In this document: positions 1-13,100 of the stretch, in pieces
How positions within the stretch are numbered: position 1 is the stretch's first letter
How the letters are laid out: each line of letters begins with the position of its first letter
NCBI GenBank assembly: GCA_022497155.1
Contig: MU385726.1
Coordinates: 248,001-312,000 of the forward strand
DNA: 64,000 nucleotides
From: Whalleya microplaca
Taxonomy: Eukaryota; Ascomycota; Sordariomycetes; Xylariales; Xylariaceae
Direction of reading: 5' to 3'
Translations under genes and position numbers: made by a program
The notes under the pieces: generated by a model
The model's database searches: none
The model's input: only the letters and a program-made list of their open reading frames with translations
What the model was told of the DNA's origin: nothing

Positions 1-3000
1 AGTAATACTTACTTACTGGCTTGATTAGGTGGGTAGCTAGGCATACGAGAGTGTGTGAATGTGAGCGTATGTTGGGGCCAGGGACAAACTATGCAACCGC
101 AGCTCTGAAAACGGAACCAGGACGCACAACGCAATGCAGGACTGCAGTGCAACTTCATGCGAAGATGAATGGGTGGGAATGTAAGGTTGGAAGTAAACGG
201 CTGAACTAACCGACTGACGTACACGGTACCCTCTCTCGTGTAAGTGGTAAATGCCTGAGAGAACAACCGAGCGCCTCCTCTTTGTGGATTTCTCGGGGTT
301 CTCTAGGGCTTCCCAATAATAAGTCTGACAGGCCTAGGCTAGGTAGTGCTGGAAATTGGAACGCACCTTTTTTTACCCTCCTCGAATGACTGACTAAGTG
401 GCAGCGTTTCTGGGGTGGGCTAATGAGGACGATGGTTCGTGCCGGTGGACCAGAAGCAAAACGGGGCCGATGGCGGATCAGCTGGGTGGTTCAAGGCAAG
501 TGTGGATGCGTTGGCGAACTTGGCTTCTAGACTAAAACAACTTCTAGGATGGGCTAATGGGCTAATGGACCACTAGTCGGTTGACGCTCTCCCTGCTTGT
601 ACGTGTACACGAGAAGGTGGACCGATTGTAATGGTATGTAGTATGTAGTATGTAGTATGTAGTATGTAGTATGTAGTAGTATGTAGCAGAGGAGGAGGAC
701 GACGAGGAGGGGCGCGGATAGAGTGTGTAGTTGCAAAGGATAAAATAATGGCTGATGGGCCGGCAAGGTTGTCAATGGCGGCGCCAGGTGAGAGAGGAAC
801 AACTCGTAACGACCAGATACTTCATGCGACGAAAGCCGCTTAGGGAAGAAGTAAGTAGAAAAATAAAATAAACTAAGAAGTGTGTCGCACGAAGCTGAAG
901 GCTGTTGTGTTGCTTGCTGGCCTGTCTGATGTTCAGAGTTCGAAATTGGGGAAATAGACTGGGGGGGTTTGGAAGAGGGCGGATCTTGTTCCAATCAAGT
1001 CTGGCTTGGGTTTGTTACCTCGCGTCTACTGGCGAAACCCGTCACCATGGGTTGGGCCACGGTCGCAGATCGGGCCGCAGAAGGATGACCAGCTCTGATT
1101 CGGTCGAATAATAGTCGCAGTACAATATTCCTTCTCTCTTTTTTCCTCGGGTGCGTTGCAGGCGCTTTTAGGCTTATTAGAGAACAATAAATGGTAAGCT
1201 TGAGCATCTTTTCCCTGTTGCTTCGAACTCAATATGCATACCTTAAATAAAGAAGTCTCTCCTATTTTGGCTTAACCTCGGTTTTCCTCTTCATAAAATA
1301 TTGCAACGGTAGGTGACGCGAAATAGGTCATGTATAAATACCTATAGCAAATTGGTAGATATGTATGACCAGTGTTACGTACTTTGCCGCGTTCCTTTGG
1401 TATAATTTATTGCGACGACTAGAAATCGTACTCTGGGATTGCTTTGATAAAACGGCACACAGGGGGGGCTCCTATTCCATCTCATGCGTAATTCCTTTTT
1501 TTATCTGACTGCTCCGCGGTAGGATGATGGGGTGAACCAGTTATTGCTGTGTGTCTCTCCCCTGGCAGAAATGCGGCATGCAATGCACTTCTAGCTGGTC
1601 CGATTCTTCTCTTCCTTCCTTTCGTTCTACGGTGACGTAGGATAAAGTAGGTATTTATGTATAATTTGGGTGTGGCTGAGCAGCGGTGTTCAAGTGAGCA
1701 ATTCAGATAACATCAGACGCCTTGTAGATTTTTCTCCATTAAAATGCGCGCTTGGAGACGGAGAAGAGACACGAGGCGTAGCCAACGTCTCTAGCCCGCC
1801 CAGATGCGGCCACCTATGGCTTGCCAAAATTTCCGATGGCGTAGACACTTCGGGTACGAGTACACCCTAGGGCTGTTAGGTGATCGGCTTGCCGAGTCGG
1901 GTTGTAACAGAAAGCCAGGTGAAGCTTTGCCGGGCGACCTCGCAATGATCCGCAGTGATAGGTGCAACGTACTGATCGTAGGCAGGGCCAAATGTGTCTG
2001 CAAGTAATGTTATGTAACTTTAAGTGACGAAATTGGACAACCGGGCGCGAGATTTATTATGTTGTTGGTGGGGCGGCCACCGTTCTATTCTCTTTCCTGT
2101 CTCCCTCCTCCTTCACTCACTGAGGTATCTGTGCCTCGGTATGCTTCTAGTAGTCAATCAAGGCCTAGAAATGCCGCCTCCATCCAGGCCCCTGGTTTGG
2201 AGCCAGCCCTAAGTGTGTACGTATCGAGATGCGTGTGATGAGTACCATACCATATCATATGCCAGCTCCTTATTGGAATGAGATGCCCAGTCAGATTTCG
2301 CAGACCTAGGTGGGTGCCTTTTGTAGGTATTGTACCTGCTGGGATGTTTTCTCTCTCACACAAGCGGCAAGATTCTCTCTCCCTCTCTCTCGAATCTCAG
2401 CGCTCGGGCTGGAAGGGGAGAGAGGGGCGGCCCACGTTGGATGGGTGGCTTCGCACAAGCTGGGCTAGCACCCGATGCACGCAACGCAAGCGCGCAAGTG
2501 TTCGGGTTCAAGATGACGGGGGCCCCGTCAGCTAATCACGATGCCGATGGTCGACCCAAGGCTCTGGCACTCAGCTTTTCTTCTTCTCCCCCCCCTCCTT
2601 CTCCAGACCAGGGTTATGTTTGGCGCGCCCACCGTTTGTCCCTCACACCGCTGCTTCCCTTCCACCCCTAGATGGACACCTGCCTGGTCGTGGTGTTGGT
2701 ACTAGTAATAAGCCCTGCTGCAGGTGCTGTACGGTTTTCCTAATGCGTCGAGCATGAAATCCCCGAGCGCCTGTCACCTCGCACCTGCACTGGGCTTTCT
2801 CGAACAGGAATGCGGTAACGGTAAGCACGCAAGCAAGGGGAATTACAAACGGATAGATCCCAACCAGGTGGCTCGACGGGGTGGCCCGAAACTCTGATCA
2901 ACGGCTGCACTGCACAGTCCCTCGCTGCCAACCCAAATCTGAATTGGAACGCGCCAATGGCTAAATGCGGTCAAACCGCCCCCGGCCCGGACTTCAGTGT

Positions 3001-5580
3001 AAAATCAAAGACTATATATAATTTGCGAGGAACCCTGCTGGAGTAGGGACAAGTTTCAGCGGGATCACGATGTCGATTTATCGCACTGAAACGCCAGGGC
3101 ATCAAATGGATAAATTGCTGTACACGTCCGTTTAAGGCGCGTATCAAGTACCCACGATGGTATGTTGTTGGTGGTTGGCTCTACTTCCTTTCAATATTCC
3201 TTGGCCAGGGGGTGTAGTGATCAGGCAGTTCAGGGAGTCTTCACATTTGCGGGATGTGAACGAAGGCTGTTAGGTGTGTGATATTGCCAATTCGATCGTC
3301 TGAAAGTAGAAGTAGCAATACGAATGATGCATGTAACTACTTGTTCATTGGCGCGAGGATCCTCCTGAGTTATCCGTTCGTGTGCAACTCAGATAGCTCC
3401 GGAACAGGTCGGTACCATGCCACTAACAATGACCATGACAACGGCACAGCAGGTTGGTCGTGAAGACGATTGAAGTTTTGAACCTGATCCTTGGGAGGAA
3501 ACGTCTGCCTCGCTTCGAGGTCTCCAACCTTGCCGGGGCAAAGGGTTATGAGGAAAAAGCTGGGGAGGATTCATCAGAGGGTTGATGAATGAATTAACTA
3601 ACATCCCTTACACTTACACCAACGACTACGAGGGGGGCTTCGAATGTCGCACGGGAGGTCTACAAGCGGCCATCGCACAACATTTTTATTAAACAATCAT
3701 ACCCAATATCTTCAAAGCCGCATGCAATGTACTGGTTGTGTAATGCTACGCAACACATAAAGTAGTTAGTCAGGCTGGCAGAGAACGTCAGGCTGGAATG
3801 CGGCGAGCCGGGGCGGGGTCTACACGTGTATATTGCTTTTGCAGCTCGAGATGGTGACGGCGTTGCAGTCAGTCGGCCGGGTATCACAATGCTACATAGA
3901 GTCGAGGGTGGGTATATAATCCGGATTCAATCTGCAGGGCCTTTCCAGTTGCAACCTTGTGACCTATGCTCGTACAAATGAAGAGAATGTCGCCGATGCT
4001 TTCGTCACATTTTCATTTACCTTGAGCGGAAGATGGATTATAGACTCGCAACTTTGCACCACACCTCAGGGCGACAGAGGCTGGGCCGATTACTGGACTA
4101 ATTTCCCATCGATCACGTCGAGAAATTCCAGCGCTCATGCGAACCTAATAAACGCCTTTACAGGTCATATTTGCGAGCAACGTGTGCCGGCATGTATGTA
4201 CTTGTACATGCAATACTCGGGCCTTGCTGTACCCCGGCCAAGCGCTCAGCACGCAGCACGCAGCACGTCAGCCTCGGCCTCGCCCTTCTGTGGGGTGCAG
4301 ACCAGGTAGGGGTAGGGGGGGTCTCAGAGGGTCAAGCTAGTAGGCTACCGGCCTGCTTGTAATAAGCTCGCATCAGCCCGTCGATAGCCCTAGGATTGTG
4401 GAAACGAGTTATACCAGGATATGTTATGATATAGCAGCATGGCCGTGTTTCAAAGTATGCATTATCATCCATTCCTTTCACCTCATGATAGTGTTCTGGA
4501 AATATATCCGGCCACTCGGTGGCCTCGATGAAATTGTCTAAATGTGCACCAACTCAACCCAACTTGGTTTCTGACTTCAGCTGGTTGTAATCTCACCAAC
4601 ACGGATGAGAAATGCAGGGTTTAACCAGGCGAGCGATGGAATTCTTAGCGATTACGGCGTAGAAGTTTCTAGGAAATTAAATAAGTACCATGTGATAAGA
4701 TTGATCGAAACAAAAACCTAGAACGACGAGCTTATATCAAGACAGCCTTATACTATGATGAACTTCGCTACTGGGTACGTGGCGCACACAGGGTACGGAG
4801 AAATGAGACCCGAACGGACGGGTTTGCCGGAGGCGTGAAGAAGCAATACATCCATGAAAAAAGGTAACTCAAAAACGCTTGCGGAGGCGGAAGTGGCCGT
4901 ATCCAATTCGGCGGGAGGCATCCCACAGGAAGAACTTCCCGGTCCAGACCTTATTGCTGTCGTCCGGAAACCTTATGTATGTGCTGCACTCTTTCTAAAA
5001 CCCTACTACCTACATATACATAGTAAGCCGAATGTCCATCTTTGGGGTATACACCGCGCTGCGTGCCGCCTCGACTGTACATACGTAAGCATGGCAGCGT
5101 GGGTGTGCAAGCCCTCCTCCAGGCCTCAATCGGGACGGGCATATGCAAAATGCAGAGTTATCACCATGGAGATATCGGCAAGTCAGATCGGGATTCGACG
5201 ATCTTTGCCTCGTCTGCCTCCATTTGTTTTCCGTTTCGTGAGCCCTGAGGCCCGAGCCCTTCCTTCGTGGGATGCTGGAACTGTCACGCGGCTCAGCCCA
5301 GCAGCCCAGCGTCACTTTTTAATTTGGTTCCACGATTGAGCGCCAAGGGACGGTTCGGTCACCAGGGCATGGGGGAAGGGAACGACAGGTCTTTGGTGGA
5401 ACACTGGGTGTGGTATTCCGTACAACAACATGGCACGTATGACACCCACACGCAAGTTATCAGGTTTCTCTCTAATCCGACAATGTTATGCGCATTGCAT
5501 AGGATTCTAAAGGCTGCGACGTGTCGAATCTCCCTTGTCGCCGTTATAAGCCACTACGCAGTATGATGCCTACTATACCT
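1..5580. other. Gene-free stretch, left end
   Basis: I find no coding region I can support. The longest open frames (about 146-161 codons, for example 554-994 on the minus strand and 4854-5339 on the plus strand) have no recognisable domain, no biased codon use and no plausible splice partners. Base composition is mixed, with no strong AT shift. A heptamer array lies at 634-687. One ACCTAGGT palindrome lies at 2304-2311. Confidence 0.6.
634..687. repeat. GTATGTA heptamer microsatellite
   Basis: Six perfect tandem copies of GTATGTA are followed by a GTA interruption and one further copy. This is simple-sequence DNA in non-coding sequence with no visible link to a gene. Confidence 0.9.
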
Positions 5581-8000
5581 TAGTAGTGTATGTATGTACA
5601 GCTTATGTATGTAAGTACATACATACATACATACATACACACATACATCATACATGCGTACATCCATACATACATATAAGTCCCAAGTCCAGGTCCACTA
5701 TCCCGATCCCCCAGTCCTCCCCCAATCGTGCCATTCATTGCCTGTGGCACTAGCTGTGTAGGGCAATTTGGCTTCCAGGTCCGTCTGCTCCATCCCTCCG
5801 TTTGGTAATGGACGAGCCGAACCGGTAGTTTTTATTGGTCCCACCAAAGCTTTCGGGCCATCGAATCTGGTTAAAACCCACGCAGGGCCCAGCGGCAATG
5901 CGAGCAAGGAACCAAGGGAGCATGGCAAAGCGTGGGAAGCATGGAAGCCAAGCTGCCAAAGCAGCAAGGGACAGGGGTGCCTTGCACTCTACACGTTGGT
6001 ATTGACTCGGTCATCAATCACTTGTACTGACAGACTGGCAGACTGGTAGCCCAGCCCGCTCGCTCAAGGGGCGTTTAACTATTTTTCTGCAATCTCCAAT
6101 CACCTCCTGCTGACATCGATAGCTCTCGCTCATGACACCTTGTCCATGTCCAATCCATGGCAGAGAACCATGGATGATACCATGAAAGTTGCGCATCTCA
6201 CGATGCGCCACCCTTTTATCGTTGCTGCCCGCCCACCCGCTTTTGCCTGCCCGCGAGTCCCGATCGCGGACTACTGTTCCTTCGAACCGGTTATTTCGCC
6301 GTCTGGAGAACGAATCCTCCGGGCCTCGTTAGGCGACACCAGGGGGTGGTGTGGTCGGTGATCTGTCTGCTGCGTATGAGGACATCCCTCAGTGTGATGC
6401 ATGTGCTCTCCGGCAGTCGACCTCTCACCATTGAGTGTCGAGTTTTGGACTCTGTGGCTACAAGAGTAATCCTTACCCATAGGGCCAGATGATACTGCAC
6501 AGCAATGCAGCACAACCTCGCATCTCCGCGACGCAGGCTTTCAGATCCTTCTTATTATTCTCCGTACCTTTCAAAAGCTGGGCCACATTGCACCACAGAT
6601 CACAGATCCGACCGCAGCAAGCTTCGATTAATTAAATGTGTGCTCTCCACGACCTTCTTGGGCTGGGCACCTGGAGCTGCATGCTGGATGCTGACTTGCC
6701 ATGTGCCTGACTCAGAGCACCTTTCTGACACAAGCCAATCGTATGCTATGTTAGCTCCATTCGTATAAGCGGCCGATGAACCTCCCCTGACATACCCGAC
6801 ACCATGCACCACGCACCACGCGAAGGGTAGCTTCGGTGTGGAGGGGTTATGACGGGGTCAGATCGTGATTCACGTTACCTTGTTGGAATTACTACAAGCC
6901 CTCGCCCACCCAAGTTCTGGATGGAGGCATTATACTATTGCTATGTATATCATAGGTGTGATCGCTCAATCAGCAAGCCGTAAGCAGCCAAGCTAAGCCT
7001 AACATGCCAACCTGTGTATACCGAAGCCACCCTGGGCTCCCATGGTTTTGGGCTTACGGTATCGAAAATCTGGGTGACGCTTTTAGAAAACATGCATCCG
7101 CCGCCCACCTTAGGGTCTTCCCGCCCTTCGTACATATCCGCTCCCATCCCGCTGATCCATGTTCGATGGAACGGACCCGTCGATCCACTTTGTGCCGTAT
7201 CTGCACTTTTGTATCCTTTCGGTTTGGCTTGTACTTATAAAAGTTCGTGCAACCGCGCAATAACTTATTAGCGTCTATGCCTGGTCGCCAATCACGGCAG
7301 GATTAAGGCAGGCTCAGCGATCTATGTATACTATTATGCTTTTCTATGACATGTGGTTGGATGTTCACGAACCCGATGCCGCGGTTACAGCGTTTGCTAC
7401 GACTCGGCATTTTTGTGCCTTTTGGCCTCAACTGTTAATTAACCGAAGTTCTTAGAAAAGCCGCGTAACCATTTCGCCCAATTGTTTAGATAGGTCCAGT
7501 AAGAGCAAAATGCAAAAATGTTCCACTTTTGGCATGTCAAGATGTTTGCTTGGTATAGGTGAAGCCATCGCGCCTATTTCCCCAGGCTCGTGAGAGGTGA
7601 AAGGGTGGCTGCATTTGTGTACCTATCTGTGTCCAACCTCGAGCCAGAATATACTCAGACTCGCACAACCTATTGCCGTCGGTCTGCAGCCATAGTGATA
7701 GATCGCAATAGAGTGCCGCAACTTCCCGTGGATGCTTGATAGACTAAATGTAACCATGAATCAATTTGAATTGACCTTATAGGTCAAATGCAGTCTTGCC
7801 GTCCTACTGAGGAAAACGTATGTTTCTGCCTTTTGCTTGCATGATCCAAAGGCGCTATGTTAGTATGTTGGGCAACAAGGCATCAAGTCACACAGAGGCT
7901 CGGGGTTATACATCCTCAATCGTATTAAAGGCATCCTTGGCATACACGTTATGAATAGGTATGTGAATACTGTAATGTTACATTTCCGAGCAGAGCAGGA
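5581..8000. other. Gene-free stretch with CATA repeats
   Basis: It begins with CATA/GTAT-rich simple sequence (5581-5680). The rest contains only short overlapping frames on both strands, none longer than about 95 codons and none with a recognisable domain. No gene is supported. Confidence 0.6.
5617..5640. repeat. (CATA)n microsatellite
   Basis: Tetranucleotide CATA tandem run. Degenerate copies extend on both sides to about 5585 and 5675. Confidence 0.85.
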
Positions 8001-10150
8001 GAACCAGATGACTATGAAATTAGAAATGGAGGATTCAGAATATCCAAGCTATTTATTTATTAGTCGGTATTTATTTTTAGACGCCTCACTCTGAGTATTC
8101 AATATGGGTACAATGCCACGCGACTTCCAAATGATAAGAAATTGCAACGAGATCAATGACCCATCATAATGCTGGAAAAGGTTTTAACAATTTAATATAT
8201 CGCTATTGAATTCTAAATGCCATACCTTCGATGATGCTGTTAACAGAGCGGCTCAAAAACTTGCTAGGATCCAGAAGGCTACAGAAGAAGCAACAAACCC
8301 AGAAAGCAGGGGATTCCCATGACCGACTTGTCCAAGAGATTCACGAGAGAGTACATTACTTGATCCAGGTTTTACCCGATCACTCGTCCGGAATGAGAAA
8401 TGATAAAATGTACGTGTAAAAAGCAACCCGGTATCAGAATTCCATACTCGATGAACTCTAGAATGCGCCAAAATATTCTCCTGACGTTCAGTGGGCCTTG
8501 CTTCTGATAATCCAGATTTTCGGAACTCCCTAGAGACATTCTTGTGGGTTCATTTCAGCTGTTAGGGTGAATATCTAAACATGGCGGAAGCCGAGGGAAT
8601 GGATTCAAGCACGCTATTACCCCAAGCCATGCCCTCCCCATCAATGACCATGTCTAATCCTAGCTTGACTATCTGGATACTATTCAATCATTTTCAACGC
8701 TAACAAGATACTATGTTATCAGTGAGTGCCCGGGACGACCGTCAGTGCGTCTGGCTAAGGTTGACGCAATCCAGATTCATAAAGTCTAGTCTCTGATGGG
8801 AGAGCCCGATGGGAGAGCCTTGGCCACTGCTATTGTTTCCAGGCCCCTTGGACGGATTTAAATATTTGCACGTAGTGACGAGGGTTGCATTGAATGTTTC
8901 ACAGTCACCATCAATCCGCTCTGGAATCTCCGAGACTATGGCAAACAGACAGTTCCAATGGCACAGGGGTTCACAACCAGCAGTGAGGATAGACTTCAAG
9001 TGCGCAAAGCCCAGGACCTTTCCATAAGTCTCGAATATTAACGAGAAACCGAAATTTTCCGCTCGCAAATACTCTCAATAATTCCTTCTTTAAGCTTCTC
9101 CGAAAGAAAAAAGGGACCGTAAAGTCGCCGTGGTTGATCAAACAAACAAGCTAGGCAGTCACTAAACACACACTATTTGGACTTATCTACAGCACTAGAT
9201 CCAACACAAGCTTTATCCTCCCTGTGAATCCCACGATAGAAAAAAAATTCTCGAATCGTTTCAGATTCGGTATCGTTAAGCATAGACAAGTATCCGGCTT
9301 GGCTCATTAGACGTAGAAGCCAAGCTCGTAACCCCTAAAACCAACCGTTGCATTAGACTAGACGGTTATCTGCTATCAAAGCCAGGGACACTTGCCTATT
9401 GCCTCTGAAAAATTCTGGCTCCCATACTGACGTGTGCAAGTCGCGAGCGACAATAGAAATTACAGTTGGTCTAATAAGTTCAGCAAGTCATCACCTCTAT
9501 ATCTCTTGCTATAGTCTCGGGGCACACATCAATACCTACACCCAGTCTACAATATCCGATTGTATTAGATAAGTCTGTTGCAGAGCCTCTACTGTAAATT
9601 TGTAATTAAGAATCTTCGCCATCCCTAATTACTGTGCCGTCAGGTGACTAAGTCGAGGAATATCTGACACAGTTTTGTAAATTCAAAGTCCGAGGTTCTT
9701 CCAGGTTTACTCAATAATTCTCGTTCCAATTTACATCCACCCCTTATTCTGCCCAAAGGATACCGTGGGACTCTCAGATCTTGCATTCAGTAGGAAACGA
9801 GACTTGCTGGAGCCATTCTCCATCTCTTTGAGGATGATCGAACATCCACAAGGCCGTCGATAATTGCATGTGGATCAAGAGCGAGATCAGGAGCGGAGGT
9901 AGGCAGATGCGAACTTCGCTGGCGGACTCAGAGCCTATCAATATGTGACTCATTAATAATCTCTATAACCCGTCCCGAAGTTTTCAGAAGCATATCAATC
10001 TCTAGAACGTCATCTTCAATTTGTTACGATACATATGACCAAGGCAACTAGGCTACAAACCAAGGACGCTCCCCTGAATTCAGCTGTGCTTTGGTGCCCC
10101 ATTGTTCGGATCATCGTCTCGCCCTAGTACCTCGGTAAGGTACATATTAT
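8001..10150. other. AT-rich gene-free block, possibly a decayed gene or element
   Basis: Composition shifts visibly towards A+T compared with both flanks, and stop codons are dense in all frames. Short frames (8231-8419 on the plus strand, 8742-9068 on the minus strand) show no family I recognise. The sharp compositional change would fit an old, mutated insertion, but I see no terminal repeats or diagnostic protein motif. Confidence 0.4.
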
Positions 10151-13100
10151 GTAGTATGATGGCGCGAAACTTTGACTCAGGACGGGAAAAACGGGTAAGG
10201 TGTCTGGGCGGAATACAAGTAAGACGAATCACGTAGGCCGCCTTGCATTATCCGAAGGGAAGCCAACAACGGCGCAAGCTAGACGTGGCCACTTGCTGCA
10301 TCCAGCGAGCCGCAGATATGCGATGTGGACAACACATCAGGCTGCCTAAGACAAGTCAGTGCGCGGCTGTCAATCGAGTCCCCAACTCCAAGTTTTGCAG
10401 CAGGTACTGGTAGCTCGCTGCCGAGTCCGGAAGTGTAGCTGCATGGATCGGCCCTGGACGACTAACTGCATAATCTGTGCCGTGCAGTAGCTGAACTTTA
10501 TTGTAGCCGAACGCGCTTCCGGTCCACAGCCCGGATCAACCGACATTCTCGAATGAGTCTGGTATGCATCATGCACCTGAACAGGCGCGGGCCAACTTAC
10601 CATGTACGGTTGGTATCCAACACATTCAGCTCCCTGAAGCCTTATGATCCTGGGGAGTTCCATCGAATAAGTAACAGTAACCTCTCCAATACAGACCACC
10701 CGGCTTTTCCCATTATAGATTTCGGGCCTTCGGATCCTTCCAACTTGACGAGATGCAACGGGATGTCAGTACTACGGCAAAACTATTGCCACGTATCGCT
10801 GGTCGACAGACTATACTCCCCCTCGGTAGTATCGACGTCCACAGTCCACTTTGACACAGCTGGGACGGTCTAGGTCCAGACCGCAACTTGTGTGATAAAA
10901 CGCAATCTAGCAGTGCCAAGAAGAGCGTTCCTTTGGCCGACTACTGCATTCTACTGCATTAGAAACATGATTAGGCACACCGACAGTTTGCCTTGTGCGT
11001 GGAATCAAAGGGTACCAAGGTGAACCCGAAGTCTCGGGCTTGGGGGAGGGCTCGCATTAGGCTTTCTTGAACTCGCCAGCCTTTTGAGACTGATTGGATG
11101 GCAAGTCATACTTCAGACTCGCAACCAATCACTAACCCCTGATATTCTGTTCACGTGACTGAAAGTGTATGCATGCAGCGAGCCGCTCCCGCGAACGGAC
11201 CCCGTGTGTTATTAATCTCCAGTGGGTGTTTGTTGGTGCCCGAAACGCTTGAGACGTTACCAACTTCAGCGTAGTGACTTTCTTTTGTCTCCCGTCATAC
11301 TCTTAATGGACTAATACCCAGAGTTATATTGAACGTGGAAAGTGAAACGAATTATTGAAATTTGGAAATATGCCATCTATTAGTTCTTCAGCTCTTCGTC
11401 GGTTGGAGATTTTGTAAACGGGTGTTGATCTCTAGGCTTTGTAGAGTACATTTATATCCCTGTCTCGGTTCGTCATTAGCATACATACTGGATATTGGAT
11501 ATCGGCCTACCAGAGGGCTAAAGCAAGCATAGCCTTTGCTCCCAAGTGCCGAGTGTTGAACAATAAATACGCCAACCGCTTTGAGGCGGCTTTTGAGACA
11601 ACCCTCGGAGAAGCCTCCGCCTGACTGTCTAAGACTTATTTAATCATATTACATATGCCTAGAAAAGGAAAGCTTCCATCTGCTCTTCCCCAAATCATGT
11701 ACAAATCGTGACGAGTCAGTTGATAGATGTCAGCCCATAGTGGGAAGGCCGCCTTAGCCCTCCAGATCATCTATTATAGATAGTCCAGTTGACTAGCAAG
11801 GGTTAGCCGATAATACTCGGCGTATTCTGCAAAGTCGAATAGCACACAACTCAATCGAGCGGGGTGTTTTCTGACACAATCCTATCAGAATACCCATCTC
11901 GCAGCTCGCTAATGTTTTCTGGAAAGATAGCGGCTGGCACCCTGCTGCATATTTGGGGATGCATGTCATGATATAGGGCCATCTTAGAGCACTCGTTTCT
12001 CAATCCTTGCCCACTCGGCCGCTCCATCCTCCATGATCCATCATGACATGGGACCTGGCCCATTTTGTCGACAAAATGCAGCCCCAGTCATATCAGAGAA
12101 GCACTGGGCAGATTGCCGTTGTTTCGTTGTCATCAAACACTTCACCGTACAGCCTGATGGAGGTCTGGCAGCCCAAGACCTGAACAAGGGCTGGCCGCCT
12201 ATAGCGGGACAATAACGAGACAGGAGAAGCATCCGCATCGCCGTCGTGCGACAACAAGGATGCTTCTGCACCATGTCTTTCCCATCACAGGGCATGTCTT
12301 TCTCTCATTGACACACACAGTTGGTTGCACCAGGACTTGGGTGGTTCGTTTGCAAACGTCAGTCCATCATCCTTCGCACCCAGCACCGAGCTCTTGGGCC
12401 TTCAACAACCTGGCCATTCTACATACGGTACAGTGCCACGAGGTATCTAGGTATGTAAGCTGCGCGCTTACAACCGAGTACGACACCATCACACAATGTT
12501 CGCATTGTTTGCGTTACGGGATATCCACTTCGGTCTTGCAAGCTTCCGCCCAGCCCATCGCAAATACATCCGCAAATACCCCAATTCGCATAACGAAACA
12601 AAGGGAATTCCTGTAGGCTGGTTGGTGTGAAGCGAAGCCGATTGCAAGCGCGCCACACTAGGGACTTTTGTCTCTGTCAGATATCCTTATGGAGGGTCAC
12701 GCGAAGCCGCAGCGCCACTAAGAACTGATTGTTGTGTCACTCTAGCCGAGCATTGGAGGCGGCGCAGGACAAACCCCAAGAAAGTCGTACAAGTACCGCG
12801 ACCTGGGTGTACGAGGTAGGTAGTATACCGCGATCCTACACGAAGGCGTGGAGAAGCAGCGGTGAGACCTCACCTCACCTCATCTCACCTAGCCATAGTG
12901 CACGGCCTCTGTCCGGGTCATTCTGTCATTATCCAAACATGCCAAGGATTATTATATCTTGTCAAGATGAGATTAGATGTGTAGCAGATTCTAGCTCTAT
13001 CTCTCTTTTTAACTCCCTAACTCCACACATCAGAGATCTTGTTGATGCCCGCTCGCCCGCCCACACTCTCATGTTGTTGTCTTTATTAGGTATTAATTGC

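Noticed and set aside
554..994. 146-codon minus-strand frame
   Set aside because: Its C-terminal half is the translation of the heptamer microsatellite, and the rest has no family resemblance.
4854..5339. 161-codon plus-strand frame
   Set aside because: Starts with ATG but has no domain, no biased codon use and many overlapping frames of similar size on both strands; expected by chance in this composition.
5581..5680. CRISPR-like or telomere-like array
   Set aside because: It is a plain tetranucleotide microsatellite; there are no unique spacers and no TTAGGG units.
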